Assembly: GCF_910592395.1 (NCBI RefSeq)
Contig: NC_088308.1
Span: forward strand, 5,845,001-5,909,000
DNA length: 64,000 nt
From: Lineus longissimus
Taxonomy: Eukaryota; Nemertea; Pilidiophora; Heteronemertea; Lineidae
Reading direction: 5' to 3'
The translations under genes were made by a program, and so were the position numbers. A model generated the notes under the pieces. That model was not told the origin of the DNA, made no database searches, and saw nothing but the letters and a program-made list of their open reading frames with translations. Positions 34,596 through 47,972 of the stretch are shown here, piece after piece. The first letter of the stretch is position 1; each line of letters opens with the position of its first letter.

Positions 34596-37500
34596 GCCTT
34601 GATTCTTTTAACAATTTGAACATTTACACAATTATTTTACAAGTAACAATGTGGGGAAGATCTCTGTTGGCTGAGCTAGCCATAGGAAGCGCTGTGTCCA
34701 TAAACTCTGTCACCAGTATATGTCCAGAACACTTTGACCGTACATGTATGATGCTGAAAAGTTCGTCACCATAATTTGTCAATAAGTCCTGAGCCGTATC
34801 GGCCAATTAGAAAACTAGGTGACCTTGTGATAGGACTTGGGGGTTGTTCGGAGCCATATTCTTCAACTTGGAGGATTGGAAGCCACCGTGAGACGTAACC
34901 TGGAGGTCGCACGGAGGAACTGATTCGAGATGCAAATCTAGATATTCTCGAGACCTGAAATGAACATAGCATCCAAATTTCATGCAGATGCCCAAAATTG
35001 TACTTGGTTCGATTATCAAATTTCCGGTAGCATGATTTCAATGCATAGGTTTTCTGGTCAATCATTGTGTTACGATTTGTACCCTGCTTGAATGTGGCAG
35101 ACGACAGGGGCAATAATTCCTTTTGGTTTGATAGAGGGCGCCCTCAGTTGCTTCAAGACCAGCTACCATACTTTTATGCTATTGTTCTATAGGACTTCCG
35201 GCATTAAGTCAAGGGCATCCTAAGACTTTTATAACCCTATGAAAGTAGAAGTCATCGACTGATCACGAATTTGCTCAGTATTTTTGTAGATTCATTTTCA
35301 TATACATGTTCATTTTATGATCCAATGATGTCTTATTTATCTGCGTACATAATTTATTGTTCTGTAATCAGTCATGCACATCAACGAATGTACGAGTCTA
35401 AATCGCCCCGCAAACAATCAAGTTTCATTGCAGCAACTTGCAATAATTATTATTGCGATAAGAAATAAACATTCCAAGTCTGACAGTAAAACTGGTCTGC
35501 TTGGTTTGACATCTATCCCAGCATACAGTGATGATCAGGTTTTCACAGCAGGCACCTGCAGTGACTTATGCAGACAGGCTATTTTTATTGCATGCGATAA
35601 TTATTGCACGTCATTGCAATAAATGACTCATTTGTTGGACGCTTATTGTGTGCACCGGACGACCTGAAATAGTGTAGTTTGTTTCGAATCTTGATCAGTT
35701 TTGAAAATTTCACATGCAGAAACCTGTCGATTCGTTTATAAGTTACCTGTACAAGAGGCAGTAGCAGAGACAACTCGCCCATTATTATTTATCTTTGTTG
35801 TTATTAAATCGCCGCACAGTAGATAGTCCGATTCATGAAACACAGATATTGTTAACTTGGTTTGATTGTCTGATACAGGTTGGCGCAATTGCTGTACATT
35901 TTGCTTTCGGCACAAATAGATGTAAAAAATATTGTTTGCTTCTCGACTTGGCTTTTGTGAAATGGAACTTTTAATGGAAATTGAACTGCCTAAGCTTCTA
36001 CATTGTATACTCAATAATGCAGGGTTTGGTTAGGGAATGAACCTTAGGTCCATAATCATTTACTATGGATAGCACAACTAGCGTCGGGATTTTGTCCCCC
36101 AGGATAGAATCATCATCACCATCATCATCATTAGTTTTGGCTTGGTGGGCCAGACTTTAGCCTTGGGGCGGTAATGGTCGAATAAATAATATGGTAAATG
36201 ATGTGTGGCATTCTGACTGTTGTGGTGAAGAACATTGTATACAACCAAAAGGTGTAAACAATCACTTGAAACTCTTTGGATACTCATTTGTCTACTAATC
36301 TTATGACTCCTAACTCGATTGTGTTCTTGATCTGCTTTTCATTTTCAAGGATAGCTGGCTTGGCTAAATGATGCTATTGCTGAGTAAAGATGGTATCAGA
36401 GCATCAGTTTGTTGTGAAATAGATATATGAGTTTAGTTTTCACACTTTAACAAGTTTGTACTTGTTGTGTGCAGCCCATGGCTTAAATTATCAAATATAT
36501 CAAAAATAGTGGAGACACTTGTGTGGCTGGTTCAATTGATAAACATGAGGACCTATGGAATTATCTTGTGTCTAATATGGAGCCTTGTCTTGGATGTTTT
36601 TAAAAAAAATGGCTGTTTTAGTTTCTTTTAGGCTCGGTGTTTAAGTCTATAGGGTGGTTGGTGAAATCCTGGAAGTCCTGTTGCAGATCTCTATTGGTCT
36701 GTTCCTCCCATCCAGTCCCACCTGGGTGCTACATCATTTTGTCTATCTGACTCAGTGACCGCACAGAAAAAAGCGTTGTTGACCAACTGTCTATAGACTT
36801 GACTCTGTGTTTCTAGAGTATAAACGATTGTAAACATAGTAGATATGGTGCTATGTGTATGTATGTGTGTTTGGAAAGTCACCGTGTGCATGACTGTTGT
36901 AAATCACGCCAATTTTATAAAGTTGTGGAATCCTCAAGTACGGCACACTCTGGCGACTAAAGTGAGAGCGATTGAGTGATGGAGAGTCTCGTTCGTCTGT
37001 GTGATGCTCGACTCTTCTGATTTGTGACACATCCGATCACATCTTTTTGTCTTTCCAACTTGCCCTTGATTTAGTTGCTTGTGTGAACCGAACTTAAGTC
37101 TGTCAGACAAATGACTGGATGCTTTTGTATTCAAAGATCTAATGTGTTGTTGACTTTTGTACAGAATTCATTACATTGTAAATATAATGACGATTATTGC
37201 ACAGATTCATTTGATTGTTTTAAGTCTTTGAGACACAGCTTTTCCCTTATCCTGATTCGACCTGGTCGGTTGTGGAATACCAAAAGATTTTATCATTAGA
37301 TTCAAATTCATTGGCTTTAGATCCATCTACTAGTACATGTATATTGAATAACAGATTTTAATTTAGGGAAGGTTGAGATCAGATCTGTGTTCGAAATATT
37401 TGTGATGGCAATTTTTTGTAAACAATGTGCCTGTAAACCCCATTATTTTCTTGTGCCTTTTATTTCTATGCTTCTTCTGTGAAGGGTTAATGGTTTTCGA

Positions 37501-38757
37501 ACCATCCATTCGTTCCCATTCTGGGAGTTGGGGCTTAAAGGCACACTGCCTCTGAAAGAATTCGTAAATTTTCAAATCATGTACAAACCGAGGAGAGAAA
37601 AATATCCACGGCGTCATGAACAGTCATCAAACTATACGCTATACTTACTTTGTTGTATTGGATTGTCTGAATTGCACATCTGGTATGTTGATGTCTACTT
37701 TATAATCATGATTGGGTCAATATTTACACAGCTTCATATGTAGTAGGATTTTGAAACTTGGTTGTCCAGGGCCTTGGATGTAATGGGGTTCACAGCGGCA
37801 GTAAGAAGTACGCTTTATATCCTGATAATGTGAAATATCCTGAAATTGTTGGTCGATATTGTGATTGTGGTTTTGCCCTTTTTGCGCATAGATGTTGAAA
37901 ATTGATAATTTTATTAGGATCTTTGTTTAAATCGATGGTAACTTTTTAAGACAATTTTTATTGCATTACTAAGATAACAATGATACTAGCTATTTGCCTT
38001 CAAGGATTCTAGGTACTTCATATTGTATAGAATATTGTGATCTTTCATGTTAAAACTAACCAGTTTATTGAGCAACTGACCGAGTCGCTAAGTATCGACG
38101 GAGGTGTACAGTCCAAGTCACAATTGACATCCTTCCTGCTTCACATCAGTTATGCGCAGCATACTGGCGAGTTGCACGCCAATGACGCACCAGTGACCCG
38201 CTTATCCCTCTGTTTCGCGTGTATTACGGTGACCTATATAGGATTTACCCGCGACCTACTCGCTATTGGTGTGTCAATTACGCGAATTTAAAGGGATGTC
38301 AATTGTGAATTGGACTGCCCAGGTCAACACTATTAGGGAGCATCTCAATGTATGAAATTGATGAGGGTTTAGGAAAAAGAAGCTTACTAAATAATGAGGA
38401 TACTGGTTCTGCATAGCATGGACCATGTCAAAACCAAAATAGGACTTTCCTTCAAAAACTGGTCAGGGTCCATTGTTCAAAACATAGTAGCTATAACTTG
38501 GCGTTAATTCTAACTGAAGGAAATAACACAGAGTTGTAGTTAACGCCAAGTTTGTGACATAACTTGTTTCGAACAATCTGGCCCAGGACACCTAATTAAA
38601 AAGCATCTTCAAGGTCAAGTTGTCAATACTTCTGGTGAAATTACTATATCTATTTTGCATATGATTTGTACTTTGACTTGTGAATATGAAAATTGTCTGA
38701 ATAAATGATAGTTCTTATGATAAACAAACATCTTGTTCTGTACTGGACTGAGAAAAA
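34596..38757 (+). other. Probable prominin 3' UTR, then intergenic sequence
   Basis: No coding exon was recognised. Several AATAAA hexamers on the plus strand (about 35463, 35617, 36183, 38699) could end prominin transcripts. A short ATC microsatellite lies at about 36108-36132. The remainder is AT-rich, unique-looking sequence. Confidence 0.5.
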
Positions 38758-38758
38758 A

Positions 38759-39430
38759 GATTCTGTTGAGCCACACTATAAGTCGGGAAGTTCCAGCATG
38801 GATTGAAGCTGATGATCGACTTCATCAGAGTAAGTGTAGCCCCTTGTGCAGTGCCTGTCACCAGATTCAAGTGATAGATTCTGCTGAGCCACACTACAAG
38901 TCTGGAAGTTCCAGCATGGATTGAAGCTGTTGATAGACTTCATCAGAGTAAGTGTAGCCCCTTGTGCACTGCCTGTCACCAGATCCAAGTGATAGATTCT
39001 GCTGAGCCACACTACAAGTCGGGAAGTTCCAGCATGGATTGAAGCTGATGATCGACTTCATCAGAGTAAGTGTAGCCCCTTGTGCAGTGCCTGTCACCAG
39101 ATTCAAGTGATAGATTCTGCTGAACCACACTACAAGTCGGGAAGTTCCAGCATGGATTGAAGCTGATGATCGACTTCATCAGAGTAAGTGTAGCCCCTTG
39201 TGCAGTGCCTGTCACCAGATTCAAGTGATAGATTCTGCTGAACCACACTACAAGTCGGGAAGTTCCAGCATGGATTGAAGCTGATGATCGACTTCATCAG
39301 AGCAAGTGTAGCCCCTTGTGCAGTGCCTGTCACCAGATTCAAGTGATAGATTCTGTTGAGCCACACTACAAGTCGGGAAGTTCCAGCATGGATTGAAGCT
39401 GATGATAGACTTCATCAGAGTAAGCGTGTT
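38759..39430. repeat. 118-bp tandem satellite, about 5.6 copies
   Basis: Copies begin near 38759, 38877, 38995, 39113, 39231 and 39349 (the last partial). The unit contains GCCACACTACAAGTCGGGAA, GACTTCATCAGAGTAAGTG and CACCAGATTCAAGTGATAGA. Copies differ by only a few bases, so the array is young or homogenised. The period is not a multiple of three, so overlapping short frames in it are not coding. Confidence 0.96.
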
Positions 39431-39449
39431 CCCCTAGTGCACTGCCTAT

Positions 39450-42260
39450 GAAGCTTTTCCATGAGGCATGCAGTTACCATTAGGTATTGGAGACTGAGCT
39501 AGGATGGAACAACGGATCTCCACCAGCTGGTTATCTGATCATCTTGGTTATCTGATAATGCTGGTGGTCAAAGACCACTGAAAATGGTACCTCAGACAGC
39601 AACGGGACCCTCTGCCTCTCGGAGCTAAGGTGGACCATCATCTATACATCAGTCTCTGGTACCAGTAAAACCACAAAGGGTCATGTACTGGGCATGAGAG
39701 ACCCAGGAGAGACGATGGAACAACCAACCTCTACCAGCTGGTTATCTGATCAAGTTTGTAATTGGCATGACCCAAATATCAAGGTTCTCAAATAGTATGT
39801 TACTATTGGGCATTGGAGACCTTAGATGAGACGATGGCACAACAACCTCTGCCAGCTGGTTATCTGGTCATGCCGGTCGTCAGAGCAGGGAGTTGAAATA
39901 GACAACTCCCTGTATTGCAACTCCCTGGTCGGAGGCACGACTGTGAATGGCCAGAATGGCTTTTTCATGGTGTCCTCCTCTAAGATTGTGACTGTCCTTA
40001 GGTTAAATCTGATTGAGACAGTTACCATCACATGGTTAGGGGCAAGTTATTGGGGGAAAGACCCAAAAATATTCCATAGCATTCAACCTTTTGTGTTGTA
40101 CCCTATCCCCAGTCAATGGTAGGTATGGAGTACAAGCCTGTTCCTTCAGTATTTGATGAGACATGCCACAGATAGATGGTCAGGAGTGCATCCTTGATGG
40201 CCTTTTGGAGCAGTATATTTCAGTCCATTTCGTCAACGTGGTCGTCTCTTCCCAAAGCATTCCATACGTGTGCTCTAGACCATCTGTAGTGTGTAATGGT
40301 AACTGTCTTAATTAGACTGAATCTAAGGACAGTCACAACATTAGAGGAGACACGATGAAAAGCCATTCCTAGTCCGGCATGACCACCAGCTGGCAGATGT
40401 TGATGTTCCATTGTCCGTCTTTTCTATAGTGGTAACTTATTATTGGTTTTAGTTTATGCCAACAATAACTGCCGAACTGGAAAAACATCCTTATCCTTTC
40501 TTGGGTGGGATGAAGTACAGGTCGAATGCCTTAGGAAGATTTTTGTGTCTCTCTGGAGAACTAGCTCCAGGCCATCTGGCGTGTATCGTCCAATACTGGA
40601 GGGACAGGGTCGTACACCATCTCTAGCCTTATTGGGGGTAGATATCACAAAAGGTCGAATGGATTTGGAATAGGCGACCAGGATGACGAAATGGACTGCA
40701 CCAGGTGTCTATCAAGAACGTGCTCCTGACCATCTGTGGCATTTCTTGTCCAAAACTGAAGGGACAAGGTTGTACTCCATACCTACTATTGCTTTGGTTT
40801 GGATGGGATACAATACAAAAGTTCGAATGCCATGGAATATTTTAGTGTATTTCCCTCAAGAACGTGCCCCAGACCATCTGTGGCATGTAATGGTAGCTGT
40901 CTCGGTCAAACCGAATCTAAGGACAGTCACAACCTTAGAGGTGACACCATGAAAAGCCAATCTTGTCATTCACAGTTGTGCCTCCGATGACTGGCGTGAC
41001 CAGATGGCAGAGGGTGTTGTTCCATCGTCTCCTCTGTAGTCTCCAATGCCCGGAGGTAGCTGTCTCAATCAGACTGTATCTAAGGACATTCACAACATTT
41101 ATAGGAGACACCAAGAAAAGCCATTTTTCTAATTTACAGTTGTACTTCTGATGATCGGTGTGTTCAGATTATCAGCTGGCAGAGGTTGTTGTGGGATGGG
41201 CTACGACCTTGTTACTTCAGTATCGGACGAGACATGCCACAGATGGTCAGGAGCTCGTTCTCAAGAGAAGACACAGACATATTCCTATGGCATTTGACTG
41301 AATACTGTTCATTGTTTCGAGGAGAACTCTTCATGACATGGAGACAACGTCACAATCTATCTCTGTCTGAACACTTGAGTAGGCTATACTGTCTTCCTTG
41401 CGATATTCGGAATATCTCAGAAAATGATCTGTACTGCGGCAAGGGCCATACATTGAGATATTGTCAGAATCGATCTCCTTCGCACAACTGCTTTACATAA
41501 AAAAGGGGGTATACAAAAAGGGTCTTTGAGGACGGCCTGATATTGAGACATTGTCACAACTTGTCTCTATTGCACCGGCGAGACACTTCAGTCTGACTAC
41601 ATTTTAAGTATAGTCCACATGGGAAGCTCTGCTGGTTGTGACTTGCAGTTAGTGGGTGTTCCTTGTCTCCTGCCTGTTGAGTTTGTGCCATTTCTATGTC
41701 TCTTTATGAAAAATCTATGGGTGTTCTTGAAGACAAGGCTTGATGGTGATCAGGTATTGGGTTCGATATCTTGCCATCCATGGCGAATTGAGTGACATTA
41801 TCTTTTGGGAGGAAATGAAACGGCCGTAAATATGGCTGAGGAGCTCAACTGCCCAGAGCCTTTAGAGCTACATTACCAATGCTGGGGAGAGTGTTGGCCA
41901 ATCATTACTGCGACAAGAGACTTTTTGCAGCTTGACTTCCAATACTGACGAGTGTGTTGGCCAATCATCACAATGGAACAACCCACTCTGCCAGCTGGTT
42001 ATCTGGTCATGCCAGTTGCCGGAGGCACTGACAGATCGGGTGATATGAATAAAGGCTAGCAAATGCTTTTACTTCAATTTTGTACAGAAAGGCCAAGTGT
42101 AAATGTACATGGAGTTTTAGATAAAAGCATCTACTACTCTTTATTCATATCACCCAATGGCTTGTCATGGCGTCTCCTCCAGGGTTGTGACCATAACATG
42201 CCATAGATGGTCAGGGGCACAAGTAGAATGCCTTGCTGGCACGACATGGCACTGATCAAA
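39450..42260. repeat. Cluster of an unclassified dispersed repeat in both orientations
   Basis: A unit with ends like GAGACGATGGAACAACC and CCAGCTGGTTATCTGGTCAT and a core like GTGACTGTCCTTAGGTT recurs. Forward copies lie near 39480, 39710, 39822-40060 and 41965-42200; reverse-complement copies near 40215-40400, 40860-41040 and 41030-41130. There is no terminal structure or protein frame that assigns it to a known class. The partial unit CAGACCATCTGTGGCAT is also scattered through it. Confidence 0.7.
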
Positions 42261-42941
42261 ATTATGTTTCATATACACATGTCACCTTTTCTTTGACATG
42301 TGGAGGTTGTGCCATCAACGTTACAGGCACGTAGAAGTGCCTTAATGTATTGCTATGTCACAACACGCTACATACATGTAACAAATTCACAGACAAAGAA
42401 ATGTTCACCATAATAGCATTCTTTATTTAAATACAAAATGCACAGTTGGCATAACCAGATACATTACCCACATTTATGCCCATGTCATCTGACAGAAAAG
42501 CACATTGAAAACGAGGACAGATTGTGCCAAATTAATTTTCAAACAGTCACATGAGAACACTGTTGTCGGGACACCAAGAACCCAAGAAAATTTGATATCT
42601 ATCTGTCTCGGTGAGATACATTGTGACGGACAAACATCGGTCAAGATTCCAAACTTCCCTGCAAGGAAAATGGACACATTCCCTCTCACGTTCAAATGTA
42701 ATCTCACTATCATAACCAGTACAAAAACTCCCCATGTCTGATAGCAATAGTCAACAGGCTTAAGTTTCAAATTTTATTTCTGTCCAGACAGTTTTTTGAG
42801 ATCTTCTCCGTGTCAATTCATTTCACCCAATTAATCCCCGAATGATTAATTAACCTTTCTTTAAAAGCAAATAATTGATGATGATGTCATACTGGAATAG
42901 AATAGTCTCCTTTTTTATTTATCCTTTTTAATTTGCAGAGC

Positions 42942-42958
42942 TTTATTCAACATTTATT
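42942..42958 (-). terminator. Candidate polyadenylation signals for PSMD12
   Basis: Read on the minus strand, AATAAA occurs at 42942-42947 and 42953-42958, about 400 bp after the PSMD12 stop codon. Further copies at 42914-42919, 42773-42778 and 42422-42427 are alternatives. Which one is used cannot be told from sequence. Confidence 0.4.
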
Positions 42959-43354
42959 AAGCAACATGAACCAAAATACTGTTTCAGCTAAACCGATCAG
43001 CAGTACACGACACCCTGCTTTTTTCAATTTTCTCTAACGGCCCTCCCTTTCTTCATCACTGCACCCCTTTTAAAGCAGGGCTGCACCTTCCTTTTTCAGA
43101 CGGTGCCCTTTTCTGCCCTGCCTTTTCAGATTTTTAGCTGAAACACTGCAATGGACCACATTTCAGTTACTCCCAGGATCATAATACATCCCTGTTTAAA
43201 GCTTGTTGATCAACCAATGCAGAAGATTTTGTGAATAAAATGTTGGAACAAACTCAATGAATGCAAAATTCCCCAATATGTTTTTCTTCAGAAAGGATGA
43301 CACTTAGTTCAGGGGAAAAGTCAATTTAACCAACAGTCCTACACTTCTTAATGT

Positions 43355-46300
43355 TCAACTTAATTTATGCACCATCTCCTCCTTCGTGATGAGATGAGTC
43401 GTCTTGTTAACGAGGTCCATCAAAGAATTGATATTAAACGACCATTCGTTTAACATGTCGTTAGGATCCTTGGCTTGTGAGAAACTAACAATGCCGTCCA
43501 AGCGGTCGATCTTGGCTTCCACAGTTTTATTCACGACCAGATTTGACAAGAATTCTTCGGTTTCCTGAAAACGCGAATGCAGGAAGGTCAGTTTACAAAA
43601 TGTGATTCAAAAAGAAAGGCCAACTGTTTTGCATCAGGTTTGTTTGTCCTCATCTGCAGTGATTTAGAATATCAACCCCATTCTTCAGTAAATTTTTTTA
43701 CAAATATTTAAGACAGATATTTCCAGAGAAAAGTACTACTTACAGCTTGTGATAGCTCCAGCAAATCAGCCATTCTCTTCATGTATATTTTAGTGTAATA
43801 CTTGGCCATTACACGGATGTTGTGTTCAACAACGCGGATCTTCAGATCGGCCCACCTCTTCTTCCCCTCCTCTGTGTTCATGCTGAAGACTCCAGTCGGT
43901 GGACTACCGGTGGAGCCGGTCTTCAGCTCTGCTTCATACGTCTGACAAATGTCCTTCCACCTCATTATCTCAAAGGTTGTGAAGCATTCTAAGAGTTTTC
44001 TGAAATAGATGAAGATAGCTCAGATGAGGAAGTCTTGTCAACATGGATTGGTCTGTACCCAGAGCCTTTTCAAACTAAGGAAGTAAAGTCTGCTGGGCTA
44101 TTGCATGGGCCACTGAACGACTCATACAGGCCAGGGCTTATCCCAGTTCCAGTAGCATTAGTCAACTTAGGAATATCATTCTCCCTGGATAGGATGCTAT
44201 TCCATCGCAGGTTACTCCCAAGGCAAGGCTGGTAACCATTCACACTCCTTGGTGGAGAGAAGAAAGTTTTAAGTCCCTTGCCAAAGGACACACCAACCCA
44301 CGAAAAGTTTCAATTTTTAACAGACGTCATTCGCTGTTAACAAAATTCACCACGGAAGTGTCTCAACTTACTTATACGGTTCAATTTCTTCCAACAGTTT
44401 CTCTTCCTTGAGTCTGTGGGTGAGATCCGCCTGGTCGTTATCGAAGGGAGCCAATATCAGGTAGAGTACTGAACACTTCAGCGCCTGTGACACATAAACA
44501 GAACGTTCTAGACTAAAACATATCAGAGACACGAGGGCCAGAGGCATCCACAAACTTTAAGTTAATTTCAGAAAGTTTACATTGTATTTCTTAGTTCTTA
44601 GTTTATCTACATTGGCAGAGTCCCAACTAGTCATACATATACTACTCAATTATTCTTCACCAACAGACAGTCAATATGTCTTCCCCTTTTGCCGAATGGC
44701 TAACCGTACACTCTCACGCATTAATTTTTGCCTCCTTACCTCATGCATTTTTGCCTTGTCCTCCTTGATACAGGGTGTATCAAAAACAGCTCGGTAGTGC
44801 TTGCATATTGACAGGTAGGAGCTCTCATGTGCACCAAGCTCAATCATAAGCTGGTAATACTTTAACTTCAGATCCTGAAAGAGATGCGAAATGACATTAG
44901 AACTACACATTTCCTATGTTTGCTGGTACTAACTTTTGTGTACTTTAATCCCCTTTCATCAATAGAGGCTTTGTATAATTTATTCCCCTTCCTATGAATG
45001 TTATCTGTCAATAGAGGCAAGGCCATGTGGGCAACTTACTACCAGATCTCCCAAGTTCTGTTTTGCAATTTCTTAGGCGGGGAAAATGAACCTTCACATT
45101 TCCTGTTTATAAGTCCAGTGCAGATCAGTAAACTAGACGCAGCCTGATACACATGTGGACAAAAGTGTCTGCAATTTGGTTCCATTCAGAAACTCGCGAA
45201 TGACTTGATGATGCATCAGTTGCTTTGATACCGACTGAGGCGTGGTAAGGGCATTGTTCAACTGTACGAAGTTCACTTTAAGGTCAATGGTCTCGGAATA
45301 ATATACTGACCTGTGTTTTGTCTTCATCAAAGTACTTGGTGGCAATTTTCTTGCTGATGATCTGCGTCCTGATGTAATCTTTCTTGGCCAGACACAGTCT
45401 CATCTGCTCCAGGATAAACTCCACCTTTTCTTTCTTCTCCATGGAACCAAACGTCTCAACCTGGAGTTCTTGTAAGACGTTAGCCGCCTCCGTCACATCT
45501 CCCTGGTCTTCCTTAATCTTGGCTAGCTTCATCGTCAGGCGTGCTCGCTCGATCTCCACATAGATCTGAAGATATGAAATAAATATTCAAGTCACTACGG
45601 CAAAAACAAAGTAAGCAAAAAAATTTCGGAAGTTTGCATCTTCGAAACTGCACATTCTGAAGTAGCAGGGTATTTCAAAGCACATTGTAACGGATGAAAA
45701 TTTCAATTCAATTTGATCTCTCTCATCTCTATAAATCTCAGGCTCATGGGCGTTTTTAACCACCTAGTTATGATGGACCATTTGTACAGTCCAGTGCATC
45801 ATTGCGCTCACTATGGGCTTCTGCAATGCAGTGGCGTAACAAAAGGCATTGCATCAGGTATAGCGTCGCAAAGATGCAGTAGTGGGCTATCGTTTACTCA
45901 TAGTGTAAAAAATGTGTTGTAGCGAAGTTGAGATATTCTTTAGTATATCCAATTACCTTTCCAGCGGTGACAGTTATGAGTGTATCGATGAGCTTGAGCT
46001 TCGTCTCAAGGTCAGGTGTCTGCTCAACATAACTGTAAGCCTCCTGTACCATCTTCGTCACAGCCTGAAACAAAATTTAAGCAGATTTTGAAGTCTATTT
46101 CACAGATGAAGGACTGGGGAGAAACCATAGCAAGGAACAGGGACTGGCGAAAACATTCGAGGCCATCATTATCACATTTTACACATACATTACTAATTCA
46201 AAATTCCTCCATTTATAGTGACACACCTGTTGTAAGTGTATTTTACCACCTTTTTATGTCATGCCCATTGAGTCATGGTCGTCCAGCAGCCTGTGGAAAA

Positions 46301-47238
46301 GGTGATAACGAAATGGCCGCAGGTATTACGGAACTCCCGGGTCCTTGGCTTTTGTACGAAATCAATAAATAGAAGGGAGTCTGGAACACGTGCTGAGGAT
46401 GTACCTGTTTCAGTTGTCCTCTCCTCTTGGTCAGCAGTACGATGTTGTCATTCAGAGCCGTCCAATTCTTTTGTTCAAAACACATCTTTACGACAGCAAC
46501 GAGGATGCGCGCAGTGGAATGCATATCAGATGCCTGTAATGGGATCAATCAGAATATTCATTTTAGAAGACTCTAGCAACAGGGTACATAACAGAAGATT
46601 ATATTGAGAATTCCTGAGAGTTGAGACCAACATTTCTCAACCGTCATGTCCGCAGTGGTACTCTTTTTGTACCAAACTTGTCACAGTAAGGTCTACACTA
46701 GAGCTTTGGATAAAAAGTGCCTGTTGCACTATTGTTGCAGCCTTCATCGAAATAGACTTACAGTTCTTGTTTGCTTCTCAAGCGACAATAGAATCTCCAA
46801 TGCTTCATTCAGACTTCCCTCCTGAAGAAAAAATGTTACAATATTATAAAAGTAAACGAAAGTAGGCTACCGTAAACAAATGGGGTTGGCTAGGCAAAGC
46901 TAAGTGCTCATCAGAAATCAGTGGAACATACAACAGCAATCGTGTAGAGGAGTTTATAATCCCAATACTTATTGGTTTGGAAAACAATTTGTACATAGAA
47001 CAATGCACATGATGATGCGTACAAAATGCACAGCGTGACTTGCAGAACTGAGATTCCGGGGTTCGGTATGAATTTGTGAGAAAAGTACACGTCTGCCAAC
47101 CTTGATTTTTACCACATATATTCCCTATATTTTAAGCCTTACTTTGGACATTTTTTCACAGAGAGGAAGCTTTTCATCGACTGTGGAACTGTAGTCCACT
47201 TCCATCGTTTGGAGCTTTCCTTCGCTAGGGTCCGCCAT
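43355..47238 (-). CDS. PSMD12: 26S proteasome non-ATPase regulatory subunit 12 (Rpn5)
   Basis: PSMD12/Rpn5 is a scaffold subunit of the 19S proteasome lid. Exons in transcript order: 47238-47143, 46821-46762, 46533-46405, 46064-45957, 45565-45311, 44874-44740, 44484-44372, 43999-43744, 43564-43355. They join in frame to 453 residues; the human protein is 456. Signatures include [14 protein letters not shown] near the N-terminus, [79 protein letters not shown], and the C-terminal PCI domain ending [13 protein letters not shown]. The start is the first ATG (ATGGCGGAC), aligned with the human start. All nine exons appear intact. Confidence 0.98.
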
Positions 47239-47572
47239 GTTGCCGCTTTGATGTTTAGTGTACAAATCTTTCGTCAGAGGGCGCGGGATATTAGTCCGAC
47301 AGATTGTCTTCGAAGACAGTGCCGTGGTTCTGGCCATGGTTGTGCCTTTTCGTCTTTCGGCACCGCAGGATGTTTCTTTGTGATCGGGTCAAATCCGATT
47401 ATGATGGTTACAGACAGTCGGCCCATCAGTGGCACTTCATAGTTCTGAAGCTATATGATGTCGTATATAGTGACAATGTTTGTTTCTTTTGAGGAGGTGC
47501 GTGATGATAGGTTGTACCCATATATTTTAAAGACTTATAAGAATTGGAATCTTCAGAAAGGCCCTGTATGTC

Positions 47573-47721
47573 TTTATTGATCTTTCAAAAAAGACAAGCT
47601 CAAGATTTCCTGAATAAGAAGTGAATTAATTCGAATTGCTTGTCTGCCTTAGCTCTTGTGAACTCTCAAATAAAACAAGAACATGCAGCATTGAAATATA
47701 TATAGCTTAAAACAATTTATT
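47573..47721 (-). terminator. Candidate polyadenylation signals for the small two-TM gene
   Basis: Minus-strand AATAAA occurs at 47716-47721 and 47573-47578, about 250-400 bp beyond the stop at 47973. Both lie before the start of the PSMD12 gene. Confidence 0.4.
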
Positions 47722-47972
47722 TTGCGGTTTCTTGCCTTATTTGGGCTCTACCTAGCTAACGAACGTGAATCCAGGTTAAAAAAAATCTCGAACACTTTGC
47801 TCTCCATTTTATGGTCAAAGAAGAAAATCACGTCATATAATCATCGTTGTACTGCATTATGAATGTACTGCATCATGAATGCAGTACAGCCAACAGGAGC
47901 ATTCTGACCCAGGCTCTCTCGTAATTTACCGAACATGTCCACATTTACATAGACCTTGAAAACCAGTGATGT

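Noticed and set aside
38776-39366. Four overlapping 78-residue minus-strand frames
   Set aside because: They are shadows of the 118-bp satellite, restarting with each unit.
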